NCBI GenBank assembly: GCA_900322105.1
Contig: ONYV01000199.1
Location: forward strand, 1-5,988
DNA length: 5,988 nucleotides
DNA from: an uncultured Eubacteriales bacterium
GTDB lineage: Bacteria; Bacillota; Clostridia; Oscillospirales; Acutalibacteraceae
Reading direction: 5' to 3'
The notes under the pieces were generated by a model that worked only from the letters and a program-made list of their open reading frames with translations, ran no database searches and was not told where the DNA came from. The position numbers and the translations under genes were made by a program. Below are positions 1 through 4,728 of this stretch, piece by piece (within the stretch, counting starts at the first letter, position 1; each line of letters begins with the position of its first letter).

Positions 1-121
1 GCGCCTGCAGCAGGATCCAGATCAGCACCATGACTGAAAGGATAACATACACGATGATGTTTGCGGTTCTTCTTTTCGCAGCGTAACCGGTCTTCATCTG
101 AGTTTCTTTTGTATTCGTCAT
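1..121 (-). CDS. malG: MalG-like sugar ABC transporter permease, N-terminal 40 codons only
   Basis: This is the second permease subunit of a carbohydrate ABC importer, cut off by the left window edge. Only 40 residues are visible, beginning MTNTKETQMK. A basic cytoplasmic stretch (AAKRR, residues 14-18) is followed by the first membrane helix (about residues 22-40, IIVYVILSVMVLIWILLQA), which is the usual start of MalG-type permeases. The start codon is well supported: GAGGAGG lies at 129-135, 7 nt upstream, and the ATG overlaps the malF stop as ATGA, a sign of translational coupling. The EAA loop that would contact the ATPase lies outside the window. The assignment to MalG rests mainly on its place after malF plus this N-terminal pattern. 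The sugar is inferred, not shown. Confidence 0.82.
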   Translation of the reverse strand, partial: MTNTKETQMKTGYAAKRRTANIIVYVILSVMVLIWILLQA

Positions 122-1677
122 GAGAATTCCTCCTCATTCTTTGCTGCCTTGGACATATTGAATGTGATAAGAGAACCGATGGCACAAACAATAAATACAA
201 GGATACCAATGACTGCGGCGAGCTTATAGTCTTTCTGGTCAGCCGTCAATTTATACAGCCATGTTACCAGCAAGTCTGTCTGACCTGCAGCGTTGGAGTA
301 GTTGATCGTATCGCCCGGACCACCGCCTGTAAGGAAGTAGATAACGTTGAAGTTATTGATATTGCCTACGAAGGTAGTGATCAGATAAGGAGTCAATACG
401 AAGAAGATATACGGGAAGGTGATCTTGGTGAACTGCTGAACAGCATTTGCACCGTCGATACGAGCGCTCTCGTAGAGGTCTTCGGGAATGTTCATCAACA
501 GACCGGAAGAGATCAGCATGGTATACGGAATACCGACCCACATATTGACGATGATGATCGTCACTCTTGCCCAGTTTGCATCGGACAGGAAGGGCATATG
601 TGTGCCGAACGCTGCGTTGAAGCCGCCTGTATCGTCAAGAAGAAGTCTCATAACGAGGAGGGTTACGAACTGAGGAACGGCTGCGGTAACAACGAACATG
701 GTTCTCCAGAAGCCCTTGAACTTGATGTCCTTTTTGTTGATCAGGAGCGCAAGGATGATACCGAAGATGAAGTTTGTGAAGGTTGCGAAGAAAGCCCAGA
801 TCAGAGTCCAGACAAGAACCAGACCGAAGGTCTTGGACTTCTTGGCGTCTGCGTAGAATACTTCAGCGAAGTTCTGGAAGCCTACCCATTGATAGAGTCT
901 GATCTGACCGTCATGAGCCTTGTCGTAGTTGGTGAACGCCATGAGGATCGTGAACAGGATGGGGAGGATGTTGAATACGATGAGCAGAACGATCGGCAGA
1001 GTGAGGAGAGTGATGTGGAACCTGTCATCGAGGAAGGTCTTCATCTCATCCACAAAACCAATGGGCTTTTTGCCCTCTGCGCGAAGCAGCTGAGTATTGT
1101 AAGCGGTTTTTGTGTTAGCAATATAAATAATGAAGAAAGCAAGGGTTACGATCATCGTCAGAACGAAGAACAGCAGGACCTTGTTGGATTCATCGTATTT
1201 GCCTTCGTTGGCAACATACTGTGAGAATCCGTCGTCTACTACCTGCTTTACGGTCTTACCGACGGTGTTGGTACCTCTGACGATATAAGGCGTACCGTTG
1301 ACAACTTCAGGCGTCCATGTCAGCGTTGTGATCTTGCTGACGCAGATACGCTCGATATACTTTGCGCCGAAACCGATCATAAAGAATATGTAGCCCACTT
1401 CTGTTGCAAGCAGGATAAGTCCTTTTACGATCTGACCATGCATGATGCTGCCGGCGCCCATGATCACATAAGACAGCTTTGTTCCGATATCACCCTTTGC
1501 AAAGCGTGTACCGTAGTTTTTGAAGAAGTGACCGATCCCAAGGAAAAACTTCTTGATAAAGAATCCGATCGCCTTAAAGAATTTTACGATAGCACCCGGA
1601 ATACCGGTGAAGAATGATTTCAGCTTGTAGGCAAAGCGCTGTCCTTTGGTCATCTGGACATAGTCAAGATAATCCAT
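118..1677 (-). CDS. malF: MalF-like sugar ABC transporter permease
   Basis: This is a membrane channel subunit of a maltose/maltodextrin-type ABC importer. At 519 residues it is close to E. coli MalF in length, and eight membrane helices can be seen at about 81-101, 167-187, 223-250, 284-313, 323-347, 371-395, 421-440 and 487-509. The EAA loop that docks the ATPase is at about 399-422 (YESARIDGANAVQQFTKITF), and the family motif FLTGGGP is at 448-454. The loop between helices 1 and 2 (about 102-166) probably lies outside the cell. Residues 20-60 are rich in Phe and Lys and look amphipathic; next comes a segment (GSIMHGQIVKGLILL, 76-90) of a kind I recognise from Firmicute MalF proteins. The ATG is preceded by AAGGAG (1688-1693) at 10 nt. 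It follows malE after a 139-bp gap and overlaps malG by 4 bp, so the three genes are probably one operon. The family is secure; the sugar specificity is inferred. Confidence 0.93.
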   Translation of the reverse strand: MDYLDYVQMTKGQRFAYKLKSFFTGIPGAIVKFFKAIGFFIKKFFLGIGHFFKNYGTRFAKGDIGTKLSYVIMGAGSIMHGQIVKGLILLATEVGYIFFMIGFGAKYIERICVSKITTLTWTPEVVNGTPYIVRGTNTVGKTVKQVVDDGFSQYVANEGKYDESNKVLLFFVLTMIVTLAFFIIYIANTKTAYNTQLLRAEGKKPIGFVDEMKTFLDDRFHITLLTLPIVLLIVFNILPILFTILMAFTNYDKAHDGQIRLYQWVGFQNFAEVFYADAKKSKTFGLVLVWTLIWAFFATFTNFIFGIILALLINKKDIKFKGFWRTMFVVTAAVPQFVTLLVMRLLLDDTGGFNAAFGTHMPFLSDANWARVTIIIVNMWVGIPYTMLISSGLLMNIPEDLYESARIDGANAVQQFTKITFPYIFFVLTPYLITTFVGNINNFNVIYFLTGGGPGDTINYSNAAGQTDLLVTWLYKLTADQKDYKLAAVIGILVFIVCAIGSLITFNMSKAAKNEEEFS

Positions 1678-1726
1678 TCAAATACAACTCCTTTTTGTCT
1701 ACTGAAAAAATAACCTGATGGGGAAA

Positions 1727-1759
1727 CACAAACGATCGGAAAAGTTCCGACCGTTTGCG
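1727..1759 (-). promoter_or_regulatory. Intercistronic stem-loop between malE and malF
   Basis: A 33-nt inverted repeat has 15-nt arms (1727-1741 and 1745-1759) around a 3-nt loop. In the minus-strand transcript all 15 pairs form if two G-U wobbles are allowed. No U-run follows the stem on the downstream side (the next bases are UUUCCCC); instead a run of six U precedes it. It is therefore not a classical terminator. By analogy with binding-protein-dependent transport operons, it may protect the 3' end of the malE message or reduce read-through into malF, keeping binding protein in excess over permease. The structure is seen; the role is inferred. Confidence 0.6.
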
Positions 1760-1800
1760 AAAAAACCGATAACAGAGATCTCAATATCTCCGCAGGATCA

Positions 1801-1823
1801 TTCATGACCGATCAGATCATGAA
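1801..1823 (-). repeat. Short hairpin spanning the malE stop codon
   Basis: A perfect 7-bp inverted repeat (TTCATGA at 1801-1807 and TCATGAA at 1817-1823) has a 9-nt loop. The malE stop codon (1817-1819) lies in one arm. A weaker 5-bp repeat, GAGAT/ATCTC, follows at 1775-1790. Together with the larger stem-loop at 1727-1759, the malE-malF gap holds three successive foldable segments. Confidence 0.4.
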
Positions 1824-3211
1824 CCTTCCTCTGCGTTCTGCTGAGCGCCCTTGAGCAGTTCTTCGAGCTTGCTGTCAGGAAGAGTACCCTTAGAGGTTAC
1901 GATCTGGCTGCCGACAGAGTCAACGCCTGCGCCCCAGTACTTAGCGCCAACGGACTGACCCTGAGCATGAGAGTGGCCGCCCTCTTTCTGGTCTGCGATA
2001 GCCTTGAATGCAGGATCGCTCTTGATCTCGTCGTTTGCAGCTGCCTTTGTGTTGGTCGGGATCAGACCTCGTGTTTCATATCTCTTGATCTGAGATGCTT
2101 CGCAGGTCAGGTAGTATGCCAGTGTCTGAGCACTGAAGCTGCACTTGGAGTTTACGTTTACGCCTACGAGCTTGTAGCCGCCGAATGCATCGAGCTGCTT
2201 CTGCTGGCCGTCCATCAGAACGGTCGGGAGCTTTGCTGCGCCGACGTTATCCTTGCCGAGTGACTTCTTGATGTCCGGACCCATCCATGTACCGATCACG
2301 GCTGCAGCGAGCTTGCCCTCTGCAAAGCCCTGTGATACGAATGCGTTGTTGCCCATGGTGCCGGGAGTTCCGATAAAGCCCTTGTCAACGTTTTCTGCGA
2401 TATGGCTCATAGCCTTAGCAGCGGACAGACCCTCAGGAGTACCGAAGGTAGCGGTCTGCTTGCCGTTTTCATACTTGATGGTGCAGCCTGCTGTGAAGAA
2501 GAAGCCTGCGTTGTACCAAGCGTCGCCCAAGTTGAAGAAAACGCTCTTGCCGGCAGCCTGTGCCTTAGCGATCATGGTATCCATATCCTTGACATCATCG
2601 TCAGAGAAGATGGTCTTGTCATAGTACATGAAGTAACCGTTGTCAGAGGTCTTCGGATAAGCATAGAGCTCGCCGCCGCTGCTGCTGACGCCGATCGCGT
2701 CTTCACTGTTGCTTTCTTTGATATCAGCTGCATAAACGCCGGAAACCTTAGCGATAGCGCCTGCCTGGAGCAGATCGGAGAGCTGGTCGTCTGCAAAGCT
2801 GAATACGTCTGCTGCCTTGGTAGGAGCTTCTACTACCTTGCCGCCTGCCTGGTCTTCGCCCTTGACAACGGTAGTGATGTTGAAGGTATATCTGCTGTCG
2901 GCAAACTTGGTCTTGAATTCGTCAACAAGGCTTGTCTCGAACTGCTTGTCGTCGCTTGCGCACCACATTCTCAGTGTGATGGTGCCGCCGTTTGCAGCAG
3001 CTTCCTCTGCCATCTTGTTCTTAATGGTGGTAACGTCCTCTTCGCTGTCGAGGCTCAGTTTCTGCATTGCCTGCTGGCTGGGCTGTACGACAGGAGCAGC
3101 AGATGCGCCGCCTTCTTCATCATCTCCGCCGCCGGTGCAGCCTGCCATTGCGGTAGCCGCCATCATCGCAGTCATCAGCAGTGCAATGATCTTTTTGGAT
3201 TTACTTGCCAT
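1817..3211 (-). CDS. malE: MalE-like sugar-binding lipoprotein of an ABC importer
   Basis: This is an extracellular solute-binding protein (family 1, maltose/maltodextrin type), expected to be lipid-anchored outside the membrane and to deliver sugar to MalF/MalG. The 464-residue protein begins MASKSKKIIALLMTAMMAA, a lipoprotein signal peptide. The lipobox is MAGC with Cys25 as the likely modified residue, followed by a Gly/Asp/Glu linker (26-35). MalE-like landmarks are ADVFSFADDQLSDLLQAGAIA (134-154, split by position as ADVFSFADDQ and LSDLLQAGAIA), LYAYPKTSDNGYFMYYDK (182-199), a GTWMGPDIKK segment (307-316) and DAFGGYKLVGVNV (341-353). I start at 3211, not at the more distal ATG at 3361, because the signal peptide begins here and an AGAGGG ribosome site lies just upstream. 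The reading frame stays open upstream only because a 42-bp repeat happens to be a multiple of 3. It is first in the operon, with its own promoter. The exact ligand is not determined. Confidence 0.95.
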   Translation of the reverse strand: MASKSKKIIALLMTAMMAATAMAGCTGGGDDEEGGASAAPVVQPSQQAMQKLSLDSEEDVTTIKNKMAEEAAANGGTITLRMWCASDDKQFETSLVDEFKTKFADSRYTFNITTVVKGEDQAGGKVVEAPTKAADVFSFADDQLSDLLQAGAIAKVSGVYAADIKESNSEDAIGVSSSGGELYAYPKTSDNGYFMYYDKTIFSDDDVKDMDTMIAKAQAAGKSVFFNLGDAWYNAGFFFTAGCTIKYENGKQTATFGTPEGLSAAKAMSHIAENVDKGFIGTPGTMGNNAFVSQGFAEGKLAAAVIGTWMGPDIKKSLGKDNVGAAKLPTVLMDGQQKQLDAFGGYKLVGVNVNSKCSFSAQTLAYYLTCEASQIKRYETRGLIPTNTKAAANDEIKSDPAFKAIADQKEGGHSHAQGQSVGAKYWGAGVDSVGSQIVTSKGTLPDSKLEELLKGAQQNAEEGS

Positions 3212-3214
3212 AAT

Positions 3215-3298
3215 AATGACCCTCTTTCTTAGAATAATAGATTTTTTTGCACGCAAAATGACCCTCTTTCTTAGAATAATAGATTTTTTTGCACGCAA
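3215..3298. repeat. Perfect 42-bp tandem duplication in the malE leader
   Basis: The units 3215-3256 and 3257-3298 are identical over all 42 bases, and the match continues one base further. Each unit contains a ribosome-site sequence (AAAGAGGG on the minus strand), an AT-rich stretch and most of a palindrome, TTTGC-AC-GCAAA (3246-3257 and 3288-3299). The period is a multiple of 3, so an upstream open frame reads through it as two copies of a 14-residue basic repeat; I regard that as non-coding. The complete identity of the copies points to a recent duplication or to maintained repeats. Confidence 0.97.
3220..3227 (-). promoter_or_regulatory. Ribosome binding site deciding the malE start
   Basis: AAAGAGGG reads toward the ATG at 3211 with 8 nt between (3212-3219). 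An identical copy of this site is present 42 nt further upstream (3262-3269) because of the tandem duplication. That copy is not followed by an ATG, but an in-frame TTG (3256-3254) lies 5 nt after it. The ATG at 3211 is preferred because the lipoprotein signal peptide starts there. Confidence 0.75.
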
Positions 3299-3306
3299 AC
3301 CCGTGC
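3291..3306. repeat. Small hairpin at the outer edge of the leader repeat
   Basis: GCACG (3291-3295) and CGTGC (3302-3306) pair around the 6-nt loop CAAACC. It overlaps the upstream palindrome TTTGC-AC-GCAAA, so the two structures exclude each other. It may be chance. Confidence 0.3.
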
Positions 3307-3378
3307 CGGGAGGCGATCCAATGACGGTTTTCCGTTTTCCGACATCACAAAAAGCCGACATACTTCGCCGCTGCTATT

Positions 3379-3407
3379 ATCATAACACACGGAACGAGCA
3401 ATTTCAA
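3379..3407 (-). promoter_or_regulatory. Promoter of the malE-malF-malG operon
   Basis: On the minus strand TTGAAA (-35, 3402-3407) is separated by exactly 17 bp from TATGAT (-10, 3379-3384). The -10 is preceded by TGT, giving an extended -10 (TGTTATGAT). This fits a vegetative sigma-A promoter. Transcription would start near 3372, leaving an untranslated leader of about 160 nt before malE. A 5-bp inverted repeat (CAACG-GTT-CGTTG, 3405-3417) overlaps the -35 and could be an operator. Confidence 0.7.
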
Positions 3408-3417
3408 CGGTTCGTTG
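3405..3417. promoter_or_regulatory. Operator-like inverted repeat overlapping the malE -35
   Basis: CAACG and CGTTG are perfect inverted arms around GTT, and they overlap the -35 box by three bases. A repressor here would block RNA polymerase. It does not match the CcpA cre consensus. LacI-family regulators commonly control such operons, but no regulator gene is in this window, so the site is only a candidate. Confidence 0.35.
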
Positions 3418-3643
3418 TCATTTTTATCATGATTCATAAATCCTGTCTTGAATTTTTGTATAATATAATATTGTATTTTCTGTAATTTGGATATATTGCC
3501 TATATTAACCATAATTATTTTGTTTAATATTTATATGAACCCATTGTGCATATTGACGAATAAATTTTTAAGGAAATTTGAAATTTATTTCCGATTTATG
3601 AAAATTTCGTAACAAATTTTCTTTTTTGGAATTAAAACCGTTT

Positions 3644-3666
3644 TTTTGTCCGATCATCGGTCAAAA
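3644..3666. promoter_or_regulatory. 23-bp near-perfect palindrome
   Basis: The arms TTTTG-T-CCGAT (3644-3654) and ATCGG-T-CAAAA (3656-3666) are symmetrical about base 3655, with 10 of 11 positions paired. It lies about 240 bp upstream of the malE -35 and about 140 bp past the ytaF stop. No U-run directly follows the core on either strand, so a terminator is unlikely. A binding site for a dimeric regulator is possible. Confidence 0.4.
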
Positions 3667-3774
3667 TACACAAAGCATATTTTTCATAAAAATTCAGTCT
3701 ATTGTACAGCATCCCACAGATTTTTTTGTGCAAATGCCGAAAAAATTATTGAATGAACCTTGAATCATCCTGCG

Positions 3775-3799
3775 CTTCTCCGGTTTCCGAGGAAGTCTG
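3775..3799. repeat. 25-bp repeat just past the ytaF stop, inverted relative to 4480-4504
   Basis: This copy matches the reverse complement of 4480-4504 at 24 of 25 positions. It ends 4 nt from the ytaF stop codon. The core GTTTCCGAGGAAGTCT (3783-3798) also recurs exactly at 4628-4643. Read on the minus strand it forms an imperfect hairpin (CTTCCTCGG-AAA-CCGGAGAAG, one mismatch and one wobble) that might help end ytaF transcription. Confidence 0.95.
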
Positions 3800-3803
3800 T
3801 TTT

Positions 3804-4457
3804 TCATCCGAAAAATCTTGCCGCTGCTGTCAGCAGCAGGATACCTCCTGCGATCATCGAAAATATTTCGGGACGAATCACTCCCTTTGCTCTCAGGTGC
3901 GCAGCACCCTTCTCTCCTGTCAGCAAAAACACATACTGAAACACGCCGCACAAAAGCGGTACGAAAAAAACCGCTGCGCCGCATCCAAGCCCTGCGCCAA
4001 ATCCTGCCGCTGCGGAATCTCCCGACAGCGCCAGCCCGATCACAACAGCTTCTTTTCCCTCGATCCTGCGTGAACGATCGCTGTCACAGCACTGCGCATC
4101 CGAAAGTACCCTGACAGGACTGAAACGCTTCCTACCTTTTTTGACTCGTCCCTCCTGTTGGTTGAGTGGCTGTTCCCGTTTCTTGGCTCTGTATTTTTTG
4201 ACTCCGCAGAAGATCATATAGAGCCCCAGCAGAAAAAGCAGTCCTCCGCTCACAAAAGCACCTGCGCTCTGAGGAATCTTTCCCTGAAACATCTCCCCGA
4301 TCATCACCGAAACGCCTGTTGTCAGGATCGTCACCAGCACGATCAGCATTCTTGACAGGCACGGTATCTTCACACCGTCCAGTCCGCACGAAACACCGAT
4401 ATTGACCGCATCTATACTCAGCGCCGATGCAAGCAGCGCCATTTCCCAGAATCCCAT
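3804..4457 (-). CDS. ytaF: YtaF/MntP-like (DUF204) integral membrane protein
   Basis: This 217-residue protein has six predicted membrane helices (about 5-26, 35-53, 66-86, 135-157, 162-180, 197-214) in two related halves. Each half carries the family's acidic motif: LSIDAVNIGVSCGL with Asp16 and GLALSGDSAAAGFGAGL with Asp147. In MntP manganese exporters the corresponding aspartates matter for transport. The basic cytoplasmic middle region (88-130), followed by DSDRSRRIEGKEA (125-137), resembles Bacillus YtaF, annotated as a sporulation membrane protein, more than short MntP proteins. In the second motif a Gly precedes the Asp where a hydrophobic residue is usual. The start is supported by GGAGGG (4464-4469) at 6 nt. 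It is divergent from the P-type ATPase and bracketed by a 25-bp inverted repeat. The family is fairly sure; whether it moves a cation or acts in sporulation is open. Confidence 0.82.
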   Translation of the reverse strand: MGFWEMALLASALSIDAVNIGVSCGLDGVKIPCLSRMLIVLVTILTTGVSVMIGEMFQGKIPQSAGAFVSGGLLFLLGLYMIFCGVKKYRAKKREQPLNQQEGRVKKGRKRFSPVRVLSDAQCCDSDRSRRIEGKEAVVIGLALSGDSAAAGFGAGLGCGAAVFFVPLLCGVFQYVFLLTGEKGAAHLRAKGVIRPEIFSMIAGGILLLTAAARFFG

Positions 4458-4479
4458 CCCATTCCCTCCAAGAAGATAC

Positions 4480-4644
4480 CAGACTTCCTCGGGAACCGGA
4501 GAAGTGCCGTATTACGCAGGATATTTTGTGACGGGCGAAGCGTCTCGAGTGCAGCACTACTTGGTGTAGTGCAAGGGAGAGACACTTCGCTTGGTGCAAA
4601 AGAGACAAGTAAGACGGTGCTTCGGAAGTTTCCGAGGAAGTCTA
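4480..4644. mobile_element. MITE-like non-coding repeat element with inverted ends
   Basis: The outermost 34 bases at each side (4480-4513, and 4611-4644 reverse-complemented) agree at about 25 positions, including an exact AGACTTCCTCGG run of 12 at the tips. The interior holds a nested hairpin. The outer arms are 4535-4546 and 4579-4590 (11/12 paired) and the inner arms are GCACTAC/GTAGTGC (4554-4560 and 4566-4572) around TTGGT. There is no coding capacity of its own, no transposase and no clear target-site duplication. A related end lies alone at 3775-3799. The arrangement fits a miniature inverted-repeat element or a REP-type extragenic repeat. It fills most of the space between two divergent genes and ends 8 nt before the ytaF ribosome site, so it may carry or alter their promoters. 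Copy number in the genome is unknown. Confidence 0.6.
4532..4593. repeat. Nested hairpin inside the MITE-like element
   Basis: The outer arms GCGAAGCGTCTC and GAGACACTTCGC differ from perfect complementarity at one position. In plus-strand RNA the stem extends outward by three more pairs if G-U is allowed. Inside it, GCACTAC and GTAGTGC pair perfectly around a 5-nt loop. As RNA this would be a long stable rod. Confidence 0.75.
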
Positions 4645-4704
4645 TTGTTACATACTATGCAAAACACTCATACTTTGGGTCTCGGGAAGATATATATGTA
4701 ACAA
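4645..4704. repeat. 10-bp perfect inverted repeat in the ATPase upstream region
   Basis: TTGTTACATA (4645-4654) and TATGTAACAA (4695-4704) are exact reverse complements, 40 nt apart. The left arm starts directly at the edge of the MITE-like element. The right arm overlaps the best, but weak, -10-like sequence (TATATA, 4691-4696) before the ATPase. It could be an operator or chance; no convincing -35 was found for the ATPase. Confidence 0.4.
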
Positions 4705-4728
4705 GAACGGATGAAGGAGTGTGAAAGA

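Larger units (their letters stand above)
3418..3803. other. AT-rich intergenic region without a supported gene
   Basis: This stretch separates the 3' end of ytaF from the mal operon promoter. It is very rich in A and T, especially 3450-3640, with several homopolymer runs. I found no open frame with a ribosome site and no tRNA-like structure. It contains the 23-bp palindrome at 3644-3666, a weak inverted repeat GGAAAT/ATTTCC at 3572-3592 and, next to ytaF, the repeat end at 3775-3799. No canonical hairpin-plus-U-run terminator for ytaF is visible; the closest candidate is the imperfect hairpin formed by the 3775-3799 repeat itself. Confidence 0.7.

Noticed and set aside
598..1224. 208-codon plus-strand open frame opposite malF
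   Set aside because: It is antisense to malF, very acidic and without domain motifs. The malF frame carries all family motifs.
2402..3232. 276-codon plus-strand open frame opposite malE
   Set aside because: It lies antisense to a clear binding-protein gene, has low-complexity Cys/Ala/Val-rich composition and matches no family I recognise; it is a codon-bias shadow.
3212..3361. N-terminal extension of the malE frame by 50 codons to an ATG at 3361
   Set aside because: It has no clear ribosome site, would start about 11 nt from the predicted transcription start, includes the 42-bp repeat as protein and would place a basic stretch before a complete lipoprotein signal peptide.
3379..3420. CcpA cre site at the malE promoter
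   Set aside because: The inverted repeat there lacks the spacing and several fixed bases of the cre consensus.
4132..4608. 158-codon minus-strand open frame running from the repeat element into ytaF
   Set aside because: It is out of frame with ytaF, covers the hairpins of the repeat element and has no ribosome site or recognisable motif.
3696..4652. Shared AGTCTATTGT at 3696-3705 and at the right edge of the repeat element (4640-4649)
   Set aside because: A 10-base match is expected by chance several times in a window of this size, and the flanks diverge after a few more bases.
4458..4728. Possible yybP-ykoY manganese riboswitch, suggested by the neighbouring MntP-like gene and P-type ATPase
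   Set aside because: I looked on both strands for the conserved GGGGAGUA-type and paired loop sequences and did not find them; the structure present is explained by the repeat element.
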